From NCBI RefSeq assembly GCF_000308815.1, contig NZ_BAFX01000135.1, positions 27,407 to 91,406 of the forward strand: a stretch of DNA of 64,000 nucleotides. Direction: 5' to 3'. This DNA comes from Nocardia concava NBRC 100430. GTDB lineage: Bacteria > Actinomycetota > Actinomycetes > Mycobacteriales > Mycobacteriaceae. Numbering within the stretch: the first letter of the stretch is position 1; each line of letters starts with the position of its first letter. The notes beneath the pieces were generated by a model. It worked only from the letters and a program-made list of their open reading frames with translations, made no database searches and was not told the DNA's origin. The translations under genes were made by a program, and so were the position numbers. Shown piece by piece: positions 24,347 through 32,867 of the stretch.

Positions 24347-25219
24347 TCAGCGGCTGGAGGCGTGCCAGCGACCTACGGTGAGCCGCTGTGCCGCGGTGAA
24401 CAGCGCGAAGACGGTGACGCCGAAGAGGGCGGCGAGCACCAGCGCGGCCAGCAGATCCTCCGATTGCAGGCGGGCGCGATAGGTGTCGAGCAGGGTGCCG
24501 ATGCCGGGCCTGCCCTTGGCGAAGAACATGTCGCCGATGACCGCGCCGGTCACCGAGAGTCCGGCGGCCGTGCGCAGGCTGGCCATGATCGACGGCAGGG
24601 CGGCGGGCAACTCCAGGGAGACCAGGCGGCGCAGGCGATTCGCGCGACCGAGGGCGAACAGCTCGCGCAGATTGGCGTCCACCGACTGGATCCCGAACAG
24701 CGTCATGGCGATGATCGGGTGCACCGCGATGAGGACGCACACGATGGTCCGCGCGGTGGATCCGTAGCCGAACCACAGCCCGATCAGCGGCACCACGGCC
24801 AGCACCGGAATCGCCTGCAGCACCACGGCATACGGGTAGACCACCCGCTCGACCACCTTGGCCTGGCTCATGATCACCCCGACCGCGACGCCGATCACCG
24901 CGGCCAGCGCCAGCCCGGTGACGGCGATCCGCGCGGTGACGGCCAGCGCCCGCAGCATGGTCTCCAATTTCGCCGGGTTGGAAAGGGATTCGGTGAACAC
25001 CCGATGCGGCGGCGGCAGCAGGAACCGCCGCTCCGGTGAGAGCAGCACCAGCGACACCAGATACCAGGCGCCGAGCGCCAATCCGGCCGATATGGCGGGG
25101 ACCAGGAGCCGCCGCATCAGGCGGGGTACGAACGAACGCCGCACGGCGGGGTCGGCGGCCGCCGCCGGACTGTCGGACGCGGCGGTGAAAACGGCTGGGG
25201 CGGGGGCTGACACGGCCAT
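24347..25219 (-). CDS. ABC transporter permease
   Basis: 290 residues from ATG 25219, sharing one base with the ATPase stop (TGATG). About six membrane helices and the cytoplasmic EAA loop ELFALGRANRLRRLVSLELP that docks on the ATPase. Belongs to the taurine/nitrate/thiamine-precursor permease type (BPD_transp_1). A Pro/Ala-rich N-terminal tail of about 30 residues precedes the first helix. Confidence 0.92.
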   Translation of the reverse strand: MAVSAPAPAVFTAASDSPAAAADPAVRRSFVPRLMRRLLVPAISAGLALGAWYLVSLVLLSPERRFLLPPPHRVFTESLSNPAKLETMLRALAVTARIAVTGLALAAVIGVAVGVIMSQAKVVERVVYPYAVVLQAIPVLAVVPLIGLWFGYGSTARTIVCVLIAVHPIIAMTLFGIQSVDANLRELFALGRANRLRRLVSLELPAALPSIMASLRTAAGLSVTGAVIGDMFFAKGRPGIGTLLDTYRARLQSEDLLAALVLAALFGVTVFALFTAAQRLTVGRWHASSR

Positions 25220-26001
25220 CAGGAGGCTTCTTTCAGCGCTCGCGAGACGCGCCCGGCCAGGTCGGTGAAGGCGGGCTCGTAGCGCAGGTCGCGGGTGCGC
25301 GGGTACGGGAGGTCGATGTCGATGACCTCGTGGATGCGGCCGGGGCGGGCGGACATGACCACGACGCGGGAGGCGAGGAAGACGGCCTCGGAGACCGAGT
25401 GGGTGATGAACAGGGCGGTGAAGGCATTGTCGCGGTACAGGCGGAGCAACTCCTCCTGCATGCCGAGACGCGTGATCTCGTCGAGTGCGCCGAACGGTTC
25501 GTCCAGCAGCATGAGTTCGGGTTCCAGCGCCAGCGCGCGGGCCAGGGAGACCCGCATGCGCATGCCGCCGGACAGCTGGCCGGGGAGTTTGCCCGCGAAA
25601 TCGGCCAGGCCGACCGCCGACAGGGCGCGGGTCGCGCGGGCCCGGCGTTCGGCGCGGCCGATCCCCCGCAGCTCGGCGCACAGTTCCACATTGCGCAGCA
25701 CCTTGCGCCAGGGCAGCAGGGTGGCGTCCTGGAAGATGACGCCGACCGAATCGGTGTGCACCGCAACGCTTCCCGAGGTGCAGGACTCCAGTCCGGCGGC
25801 CAGGCGCAGCAGCGTGGACTTACCGCAGCCGGAAGGCCCTACCACCGCGACGAATTCGCCGCGCCGGATGTCGAGGTCGATACCGGTGAGGGCGACCACC
25901 TCACCGGAACCGTTGCCGCCGTAGCGCTTTCCGGCTCCGGTGAAGGAGATCTCCGCGGTCATGATTTCCGGTCTCATGACTTCCGAGGTCACGGTCACCA
26001 T
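25219..26001 (-). CDS. ABC transporter ATP-binding protein
   Basis: 260 residues from ATG 26001; ATG 25977 and ATG 25962 (MTAEISFTGAGKRYG) are alternatives and the last best fits family length. Walker A GPSGCGKST, Q-loop VIFQDATLLPW, signature LSGGMRMRVSLARAL, Walker B LMLLDEPFGALD, H-loop ITHSVSEAVFLA. Closest in form to the nitrate/taurine-type ATPases. Coupled to the permease gene by a one-base overlap. Confidence 0.93.
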   Translation of the reverse strand: MVTVTSEVMRPEIMTAEISFTGAGKRYGGNGSGEVVALTGIDLDIRRGEFVAVVGPSGCGKSTLLRLAAGLESCTSGSVAVHTDSVGVIFQDATLLPWRKVLRNVELCAELRGIGRAERRARATRALSAVGLADFAGKLPGQLSGGMRMRVSLARALALEPELMLLDEPFGALDEITRLGMQEELLRLYRDNAFTALFITHSVSEAVFLASRVVVMSARPGRIHEVIDIDLPYPRTRDLRYEPAFTDLAGRVSRALKEAS

Positions 26002-26060
26002 GCTCACCAACTTTCCGTACTGCGTGCAACTTGTTGATGCACTCAGTATTGGCGAGCTGG

Positions 26061-26072
26061 ATTACATGCAAT
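26061..26072. promoter_or_regulatory. possible GntR operator in the ABC cluster
   Basis: ATTACATGCAAT is a palindrome apart from one base pair and lies 60 bp upstream of the ABC ATPase start, in the only sizeable gap (99 bp) of the cluster. Form suits an FCD-GntR site. Speculative. Confidence 0.3.
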
Positions 26073-26100
26073 CAAGCCTCTGTTTCGAGCTTATTAACAG

Positions 26101-27435
26101 TTATCGCATGCCATTCAGTAGCTTCACCAGATCCCGCTCCGAGATCCGGGTGCTGTGGCCGTCGCGGATCACGGCCTCGCCGTCGACCCAGACGGTGTCC
26201 ACCACCCGCGGGGAGCCGGTGGTCAGCAGGGTCGCGCCCGGGTCGCGAACGGGCAGGCAGGCGAAGTCGCGGTCGAAGCGGAGCAGGGTGAGATCGGCGC
26301 GGTCGCCGACGGCCAGGCCGGTGGGACCGTCCGGGAGTCCGAGGGCGGGGGCCGCGCCGCGGGTGGCCAGGTGGAGCATCTCGTCGCTGGGCAGCAGGTC
26401 GGCGCGTTCGTGGTGCGCACGCTGCAGGTACGCGCCCATGCGCAGCGCCAGCAGCATGTCCTGGGTGTCGTTGCTGGCCGCGCCGTCGACGCCGAGGCCC
26501 ACGCGCACGCCGGCGGCGAGCATGGCGGGGATCGGGGCCACGCCGCTGCCGAGGCGCATATTGCTGAGCGGGTTGTAGGACACGGAAATGCCTCGTGCGG
26601 CGAGGGTTTCGCGGCCGTGGGCGTCGAGTTTGCAGCAGTGAACCGCCAGGGTCCGGGGGCCGAGGAGGCCGCCGTCGTCCAGGTAGTCGACGGCCGAGCA
26701 GGCTGCATGCAATCGGCACATGTCCTCGTCGGTGGTGGTCTCCAGCAGGTGGATGGAGATGGTCTTGCCGTGCCGCGCCGCGTATTCGGCGACGGCGGCC
26801 ATGCCGTCCGGGGTGAGGCAGCGCGGATTCGGGACGGCCAGTGCGGTCGTGATGCGGGAATCCGCCAGGCGCGCATCGAGATCCGCGATGTGCGCGAAGG
26901 CCTCCGGAAGTGGTTGCACCAGGCGGGGATCCATGCCCCACTTGCGGGTGGGGTCGGAGCGGTCGGCGAGGCCGCGCCCGAACACCACCCGGATCCCCAA
27001 CTCCCCCAGTGCCCGCAGCGCCGCGTCGTGCACGGCCTCCGACGGATTCGGCCACATGTGCTCGACGACGGTGGTGACCCCGCTGCGCAGCAGTTCCAGA
27101 CCGCCCGCCAGCGCGGCGAGGTAGGTCTGTTCGGGGGTGGCCGCGACGGTGAATTCGCCGACGCAGTGCAGCCATTCGAGCAGCGGCAGCCCCTCCCCCG
27201 CACCTCGCAGGACGGACTGTTGCAAGTGGGTGTGGGTGTTGACGAACCCCGGAATCAGATGGCCGCCCGCACCATCGGTGTACGGCAGGTCGGATCGGAC
27301 CTCGGAACCGATACCGGTGATCACGCCATCGGTGACGACGACGTGCTGCCCGGGCAGCCAGCGCGGCCCCTCGGGCGTGGCGGCGTAGACGGTGACCCCG
27401 CCGATGACGACGGAACAGGACTGGCTGCGCACCAT
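26101..27435 (-). CDS. amidohydrolase, Atz/Trz (cytosine deaminase-like) family
   Basis: 444 residues, ATG 27435 after GAGAGGAAT. Metal-dependent hydrolase: VNTHTHLQQS (HxH), HLLETTTDED and HCCKLDAHG (further His), and GVDGAASNDT (catalytic Asp with SND). These fit the Atz/Trz deaminase group that removes amino or chloro groups from N-heterocycles such as guanine, 8-oxoguanine, cytosine or triazines. First gene of the leftward cluster with an importer and an oxygenase. Substrate unknown. Confidence 0.92.
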   Translation of the reverse strand: MVRSQSCSVVIGGVTVYAATPEGPRWLPGQHVVVTDGVITGIGSEVRSDLPYTDGAGGHLIPGFVNTHTHLQQSVLRGAGEGLPLLEWLHCVGEFTVAATPEQTYLAALAGGLELLRSGVTTVVEHMWPNPSEAVHDAALRALGELGIRVVFGRGLADRSDPTRKWGMDPRLVQPLPEAFAHIADLDARLADSRITTALAVPNPRCLTPDGMAAVAEYAARHGKTISIHLLETTTDEDMCRLHAACSAVDYLDDGGLLGPRTLAVHCCKLDAHGRETLAARGISVSYNPLSNMRLGSGVAPIPAMLAAGVRVGLGVDGAASNDTQDMLLALRMGAYLQRAHHERADLLPSDEMLHLATRGAAPALGLPDGPTGLAVGDRADLTLLRFDRDFACLPVRDPGATLLTTGSPRVVDTVWVDGEAVIRDGHSTRISERDLVKLLNGMR

Positions 27436-27530
27436 GCGGCATTCCTCTCGGAAACGCGGCTGGTTCGCCCGCCCGGTGTTCGGCCGGTGCCCGCACGCCC
27501 GTTGCAGCCATGAGCGCCGTGCCGGGAAGC

Positions 27531-28649
27531 CTACCGCGAGGGCCGCAGATCGGCTCCCGGTGTGAGGATTTCGACGATCGGGGTGCGATTCGGTTCCAGG
27601 AAGGCCAGCAGCGCATGGGCCTCGGCCTCGATGGCGTCCTGTTCGGCGGCGGTCCAGCCGCTGTGCGGGATGATGCGCATGGTGGCCTTGTCGCCCTCGG
27701 GGAAGATCTTGTAAACGCCGGAGAGGTAGCCGTCCACCAGGATCGGCGAGACCGCGTTGGCGAAGGCGCGCAGGGGTGGGGCATTGCCGTCGGGGACGAT
27801 GCGGGTGCGGTCCTGGTGGGAGAGGATGGCGTTGTCGTACCAGCCGAGCAGGCGGACGGGGGCCGGGAGATCAGGGTCGGCCAGGGTGCAGTCGGCGGCG
27901 TCGTAGAGGGTGCGGCCGCGGTCGTCGGTGTAGGTGCGGACCCGGTCGCCGAGTTTGTCGACGGCCTTCTTGATGCCGGTGAGTTTGGACCAGGTCTGCA
28001 TGTCCATGGTGCTGGCGGGACCGAAGGCGCGCAGGTAGCGCAGCAGCAATTCTTCGAGCGGGTAGTCCGGGTCGAGGGGTGCGCCGAGCCAGGGTTGTAC
28101 GCGCGACCAGATCGGGCGGCTGCTGTCGCCCCAGCGGCCGCGGGGCGGGGTCTGCAGCACGGGGAGCTGGTAGAGCCAGGCCTGCACGATCGCGCCCGGA
28201 TCGCGGTCGGGGTAGCGGGCGGCGGCGTGCTCGCGCAGCTCGGCGGCGGACATCGGCTCGTCGCCGAGAACCGATTCACCGTGTGCGCGAACGGCTTCCG
28301 GATCCAGGCCGACCAGCGCGCCGTAGTTGAAGCCCTTGCGGAACGGGATCTTCTCCAGTTCCGGCTGGATGTGCGGGGCGATGCGCAGCGCGTCCGGCGG
28401 GGTGACCAGGTGAATCGTGCCGCGCATCAAGGTGATTCGCACCAGGGAGCGGTCGTCGAGCGCCTTCGACACCGTCGCCGGATCGAAATCGGCTATGCGA
28501 CTCCAGGATGCGACGAAAGGCGGCAGCATGTCCTGCGCCTGCAGGCCGATCAGGTGGTCGCACAGGTCGTGCACGCCGAGCGTGGATCGCTCCAGCAGGT
28601 GCTGACGCGCGAGCAGCGTCCGGTTCAGGATCCGGTTGGACAGCTTCAC
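27531..28649 (-). CDS. winged-helix DNA-binding protein, AlkZ/HTH_42 family
   Basis: 372 residues. N-terminus RILNRTLLARQHLLERS and HLIGLQAQDMLPPFVASWSR match the AlkZ-like (HTH_42) family; the QxQ in LQAQD is the position of the catalytic glutamines of the DNA glycosylase AlkZ. Other landmarks: RGTIHLVTPPDA, LLRYLRAFGPAS, LLGWYDNAILSHQDR. May unhook or excise DNA adducts, or act as a regulator; actinomycetes have many paralogues with no known role. Confidence 0.85.
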   Translation of the reverse strand: MKLSNRILNRTLLARQHLLERSTLGVHDLCDHLIGLQAQDMLPPFVASWSRIADFDPATVSKALDDRSLVRITLMRGTIHLVTPPDALRIAPHIQPELEKIPFRKGFNYGALVGLDPEAVRAHGESVLGDEPMSAAELREHAAARYPDRDPGAIVQAWLYQLPVLQTPPRGRWGDSSRPIWSRVQPWLGAPLDPDYPLEELLLRYLRAFGPASTMDMQTWSKLTGIKKAVDKLGDRVRTYTDDRGRTLYDAADCTLADPDLPAPVRLLGWYDNAILSHQDRTRIVPDGNAPPLRAFANAVSPILVDGYLSGVYKIFPEGDKATMRIIPHSGWTAAEQDAIEAEAHALLAFLEPNRTPIVEILTPGADLRPSR

Positions 28650-28682
28650 GATTCAGCACGCTACGCGTTCTGGATCCCAATT

Positions 28683-28715
28683 TTCACCTGCCCGCATGTC
28701 ATGCGGGCAGGTGAA
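28683..28715. terminator. hairpin downstream of the quinone oxidoreductase gene
   Basis: Perfect 15-bp arms (TTCACCTGCCCGCAT and its complement) with a GTC loop, just beyond the stop of the leftward oxidoreductase gene. No T-run on that strand. Confidence 0.75.
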
Positions 28716-28738
28716 GGTAATGGAGGAAGGCAAACGCG

Positions 28739-29713
28739 TCAGCGGAGCGTGACGACAACCTTGCCGGTGGCGGTGCGCTTGTCGAGGGCGGAGACGGCCT
28801 CGGCCGTGTGCGCGAGGGTGTAGATCACCGGCTCCGGCGGAGCGATCTTGCCGTTGGCGAGCAGCGGTTCCACCTCGGCCCACTGCTCCTTCAGGTAGCC
28901 GGGATGCGACATGACCCATTCGCCCCAGGCCGCGCCGACCACCTCGACGTTCTTGAGCAGCAGGCGATTCACCTTGACGGTCGGGATGTCGCCCGCGGTG
29001 AAGCCGACCACGAGTAGTCGCCCGGCGGAGGCGAGCGACCGGATGCTGTCGGTGAAGCGGTCGCCGCCGACCGGATCGAGCACGATATCGACGCCGCGGC
29101 CGCCGGTGAGTTCCTTGACCGCGGCCAGCCAGCCGTCGGTCAGCACCACATCGGTGGCGCCATTCGCCCGCGCGACCTCGGCCTTCTCCTCGGTGCTGAC
29201 CACCGCGATCACACGGCCCGCGCCGAGCGCCTGCGCCATGCGCAGCGTGGAGGTGCCGATGCCGCCCGCGGCGCCGTGCACGAGCACGGTCTCGCCCTCG
29301 GCCAGGCGGCCGCGGTTGCGCAGGCAGAAGTGCACGGTCAGATCGTTGAACAGCACGCCGGCACCGGATTCCAGCGAGACGTTGTCGGGCAGCTTGAACA
29401 CCATGTCGACGGGAGCCACGGCCACTTCCGCGGCGGCATTGCCGAGCAGGGTCAGCGCGACCACGCGATCACCGGGGCGCACGTGTGCGTCCTCGGGGGC
29501 CTCACGCACGATGCCCGCGACCTCACAGCCGACGACATAGGGCAGCGGCGGCTTCATCTGGTAGAGACCGCGGGTCATCAGCACATCGGGGAAGGCGATA
29601 CCGGCGGCGTGCACGTCGATGAGGACACCACCGGGATAGCTGGCGGGCTCGGGAACGTCGAGCACCTCGATGGATTCGGGGCCCTCTAGCTTGCTCACGA
29701 CGGCTGCGCGCAT
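28739..29713 (-). CDS. NADPH:quinone oxidoreductase, zinc-independent MDR family
   Basis: 324 residues from ATG 29713 (MRAAVVSKLEGPESIEV) after TCGGGAA; the longer frame is rejected. Medium-chain reductase with no zinc cysteines: YVVGCEVAGIV, then the NADPH fold VLVHGAAGGIGTSTLRMAQALGA, and DIVLDPVGGDRF. Reduces quinones or enoyl compounds with NADPH. Monocistronic. Confidence 0.92.
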   Translation of the reverse strand: MRAAVVSKLEGPESIEVLDVPEPASYPGGVLIDVHAAGIAFPDVLMTRGLYQMKPPLPYVVGCEVAGIVREAPEDAHVRPGDRVVALTLLGNAAAEVAVAPVDMVFKLPDNVSLESGAGVLFNDLTVHFCLRNRGRLAEGETVLVHGAAGGIGTSTLRMAQALGAGRVIAVVSTEEKAEVARANGATDVVLTDGWLAAVKELTGGRGVDIVLDPVGGDRFTDSIRSLASAGRLLVVGFTAGDIPTVKVNRLLLKNVEVVGAAWGEWVMSHPGYLKEQWAEVEPLLANGKIAPPEPVIYTLAHTAEAVSALDKRTATGKVVVTLR

Positions 29714-29824
29714 TTCCCGATCAACTCCGATCAATCCACCTGCGATTACAGCCGAACGTAGCGGATGCACCGGGCCCCTGCCAATGATCATTCATCGGGC
29801 GCGAGGTTTTTCGTTGGATCGAGC

Positions 29825-31714
29825 TCAGCGGTGGGCGTATTCGATCATGGATTCGTTCGCGAGGGTCTCGCCACCCTTGGTGATGACCAGGCTGTAGGCG
29901 GTGATGCGGTATTTGGTGCCGTCCGTCGGATTGGTGACGGTGTAGCCGCCGGTGCCGTCGGGGACCGGGTCGTCGAGCTGGATACCCGCATTGTCGCTGA
30001 TGCGCTGGCCCACGTAGTAGAAACGCCCGGTGGTGGTGCGGCACACGACCAGCCGGGACTTGTCGGTGCGGCCGATGGCCATGGCCGGATCGTCCGAATT
30101 GCAGCGCGCGCCCTGCCCGATGAAACCCTGTGTGTCCGTGCCGGATACGGAGCCGGACAGTGGCACGAGAGTCGTCGTCGGGGCCGTCGCGCCGGTGGTG
30201 CGGTAGACCGACGTGGTGGTCGGGCCGGGGACGTTGGCGCCGCCCTGCGAGTTGTCCTTGCCGGAATTGTTCTTGCTGCCGCTGCTGCCGGAACTGTTGG
30301 ACAGCAGCGCCCAGCCGAGCACTCCGCCCAGGATCAGCACCACGCCGATGAGCGCGCCCACCAGCAACGGCAGCTTGCTACGCGGCTTCGGCGGCAAAGG
30401 CAATGGCGCGGACGGGTGTTCACGCGGATCGGTCCGGCTGGGCTGCCCGGCGACGTACTGCTGCCGCATCACCGTCGGATCGTTGCGGCCGGGCGCGGCG
30501 TAGATTGGCTGCCCCGTCACCCGCTCACCGCTGTCGTACGCGGCCCGACCGGGGATGTGCTGCGGCCCCGAAGGATCCGGCTGCCCGTACGGTTGGTGCG
30601 GCATCGAGGAGTCGGCCGATCCGGCGACGCGGGGCGCCCCGGAGTGATCGACCGGTCCTGAGACACGTTGCGGCCCTGGCTGGTTCATCGGTCCGGCGGG
30701 CTGCGGTCCGCGCCCGTAGTCGACCGGACCGGACGGATTGGTTCCCCCCGGCGGATTTCCGCCGTACGGCTGCGCCGGTCCCGACGGGTGATCCAGATAC
30801 TGCGCCCCGGAGTGGTTCGGCGGCACCGCCGGGCTGGGGAGCGTCGGCGGCGCGGGCGGAATCGCGCGGGCGGGTTCCTGTGCGGCACGTTGCAGTGCGG
30901 CCCGGGCGGCCCGCGCGAGCTGGCCGGCACTCGCATACCGGCGGCTCGGTTCCTTGGCCATGCCGATGGCCACCACCTGGTCGAAGCCGACCGGCACGCC
31001 GGTGCGGACGCTGGGTCGCGGCGGCGGGGTCAGCATGTGCGCGCGAATGGTGGCCAGGTTGCCCTCGACCAGGAATGGCGGCAGGCCCGTGAGGGATTCG
31101 TAGAGCACGCATGCCAGCGCGTAGATATCCGCACCGGCCGACACCGACGCGCTGTGCTCGAAGCGTTCCGGGGCCATATAGGCGAAGGAGCCTATGGCAC
31201 TGCCGGTCTGGGTGAGCTGCGCGTCGGATTCGGTGTGCGCGATGCCGAAATCGACCAGGTAGGCGAACATTTCGCCGGTGAGCAGAATATTGGCGGGCTT
31301 GATGTCGCGGTGCACCAGACCGCTCTCGTGGGCGGCGTCCAGCGCGGAGGCGATCTGCTCCACGACGGTGACCGCCTGCTCGGCCGTGAGCGGCCCCTCC
31401 TCGCGCAGGTAGGCCTTGAGGTCGCGGCCCTTGACCAGGCGCATGTCGATGTACAGGACACCGTCCACCTCACCCCAGTCGTGCACCGGAATGACGTGCG
31501 GTTCCTGCAGTTTGGCGGCGGTACGGGATTCGCGGCGGAAGCGTTCGACATAGCTGGGCTGCCGGGCCAGCTCGACATCCAGCAGCTTCACGGCGACCAC
31601 TCGATCGCGAACCGTGTCGTAGGCCTCGTAGACCTCGCCCATGCCGCCGACTCCGAGCAGCCGCCGCAACTCGTACTGCCCGAACCGCGATCCGGCCCTC
31701 GACCCTGCGGCCAC
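29825..31714 (-). CDS. membrane serine/threonine protein kinase (PknB type)
   Basis: 629 residues from GTG 31714. Kinase domain 12-275: glycine loop LLGVGGMGEVYEA, VAVKLL lysine, catalytic HRDIKPANILL, DFGIAH, MAPERFEHS. A Pro/Gly/Gln-rich linker of about 170 residues leads to one membrane helix (about 449-471, LPLLVGALIGVVLILGGVLG). The external part of about 158 residues is Ser/Thr-rich, then a small domain with two cysteines (GARCNSDD, LVVCRTT); it has no PASTA repeats, so the sensed signal differs from PknB. Divergent from the thioesterase gene. Confidence 0.95.
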   Translation of the reverse strand: MAAGSRAGSRFGQYELRRLLGVGGMGEVYEAYDTVRDRVVAVKLLDVELARQPSYVERFRRESRTAAKLQEPHVIPVHDWGEVDGVLYIDMRLVKGRDLKAYLREEGPLTAEQAVTVVEQIASALDAAHESGLVHRDIKPANILLTGEMFAYLVDFGIAHTESDAQLTQTGSAIGSFAYMAPERFEHSASVSAGADIYALACVLYESLTGLPPFLVEGNLATIRAHMLTPPPRPSVRTGVPVGFDQVVAIGMAKEPSRRYASAGQLARAARAALQRAAQEPARAIPPAPPTLPSPAVPPNHSGAQYLDHPSGPAQPYGGNPPGGTNPSGPVDYGRGPQPAGPMNQPGPQRVSGPVDHSGAPRVAGSADSSMPHQPYGQPDPSGPQHIPGRAAYDSGERVTGQPIYAAPGRNDPTVMRQQYVAGQPSRTDPREHPSAPLPLPPKPRSKLPLLVGALIGVVLILGGVLGWALLSNSSGSSGSKNNSGKDNSQGGANVPGPTTTSVYRTTGATAPTTTLVPLSGSVSGTDTQGFIGQGARCNSDDPAMAIGRTDKSRLVVCRTTTGRFYYVGQRISDNAGIQLDDPVPDGTGGYTVTNPTDGTKYRITAYSLVITKGGETLANESMIEYAHR

Positions 31715-32011
31715 CCGCGTAGTCCTCCCTGCTGCTGGATGTACAACAGCAAAGGCTACGGCCCGTGGGGCGCAGTGTCATTACCCCCGAGGGTGCGCGG
31801 TCGCTCCCCCGCGAGCCGGATCGACCTGCGATTCAGAGAAACACCGGCGTTCCCATAACAGAAGTACAGGTGACTCGACGCGAGTGCGTCCCGCGCGCCC
31901 CGTAGAGTCATGTCACAGACTTCGGTCAGCAAGCACCTCACCCGGTGCTTATGGATAGACATGCGGCACGCTGGGTCCAAGCCAACCCGGTGTGCGGCGC
32001 GAGGAGCACCA
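31715..32011. other. divergent promoter region of kinase and thioesterase genes
   Basis: 297 bp without a gene. It carries a 7-bp dyad AAGCACC/GGTGCTT at 31931-31950, which might be an operator or an early hairpin in the thioesterase leader. Promoter elements are not clear. Confidence 0.4.
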
Positions 32012-32785
32012 GTGTCACTCGATGAGCCACTCGCCCCGCTTCCCGAGGAGGGCATGGGCTTCGCTTCCGCGTGGCCGGTCCGGGCCGGCGATGTGGATCC
32101 CTATCACCGGCTGCGATTCGATTCGGTCGCCCGCTACCTCCAGGACATCGCCTGGGAGGAAATGCAATCCGGGTTCTTCCACCGGACCGATCCGGCGTGG
32201 ATCGTGCGCCGCACCGTGGTGGATGTGGTGCGGCCCATCCACTGGCCCGATCGGGTGGAGTTGCGGCGCTGGTGTTCGGCCATGTCCACGCGCTGGACGA
32301 ACATGCGGGTGCGGGTCACCAGCGAGGCCGGCGGTCTGATCGAGACCGAGGGGTTCTGGATCAATATCAACGAGTTCACCAATATGCCGACCCGCATCAG
32401 CGACGAGGGCCTGGCCGAACTCGCCCGCACCACCGACGAGCACCGGCTGCGCTGGCGGCCCTGGCTCACCGATCCCACGCCGCCGGAATCGGATGTGGAT
32501 CTGCCGTTCCCGGTGCGCGCCACCGATATCGACCAGTACAACCACGTCAACAACGCGGCCTACTGGCAGGCGCTGGAGCAGTACCTGATCGACTACCCGA
32601 AGCTGGTGGCCGGACCGCATCGCGCGGTCATCGAGTACATCGCGCCGGTGCTGGCGCGCCAGCACATCAGCGTGCGCAGCCGCTACGAGCCGGGTGACCG
32701 GACCGGGCATCCCTCGCTGCGGCTGTGGTTCGTGGTGGGCGGGGTGACGACGACGGCGGTGAAGATCGGGCCGCTGCCGGGCTGA
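32012..32785 (+). CDS. acyl-ACP thioesterase, double-hotdog FatA/FatB-like
   Basis: 257 residues from GTG 32012, chosen for GAGGAG five bases upstream; the longer frame to 31910 is rejected. Two hotdog halves: the first with DVDPYHRLRFDSVARYLQDI, the second with ATDIDQYNHVNNAAYWQALE, the latter holding the catalytic Asn/His signature. Expected to release fatty acids from acyl-ACP, or from acyl-CoA. Its role in a mycolate-making organism is unclear. Confidence 0.88.
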   Translation: MSLDEPLAPLPEEGMGFASAWPVRAGDVDPYHRLRFDSVARYLQDIAWEEMQSGFFHRTDPAWIVRRTVVDVVRPIHWPDRVELRRWCSAMSTRWTNMRVRVTSEAGGLIETEGFWININEFTNMPTRISDEGLAELARTTDEHRLRWRPWLTDPTPPESDVDLPFPVRATDIDQYNHVNNAAYWQALEQYLIDYPKLVAGPHRAVIEYIAPVLARQHISVRSRYEPGDRTGHPSLRLWFVVGGVTTTAVKIGPLPG

Positions 32786-32787
32786 CA

Positions 32788-32827
32788 TTTCCCGACAGCG
32801 TCGGCCCTTTCCCGACAGCCTCAGCGG
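32788..32827 (+). repeat. 20-bp-period repeat after the thioesterase stop
   Basis: TTTCCCGACAGC occurs at 32788-32799 and again at 32808-32819, a period of 20 bp starting two bases after the stop codon. Confidence 0.7.
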
Positions 32828-32867
32828 GTCAACGCATTTGCTGACCGATTGCCTGCGAGACTGAGCC

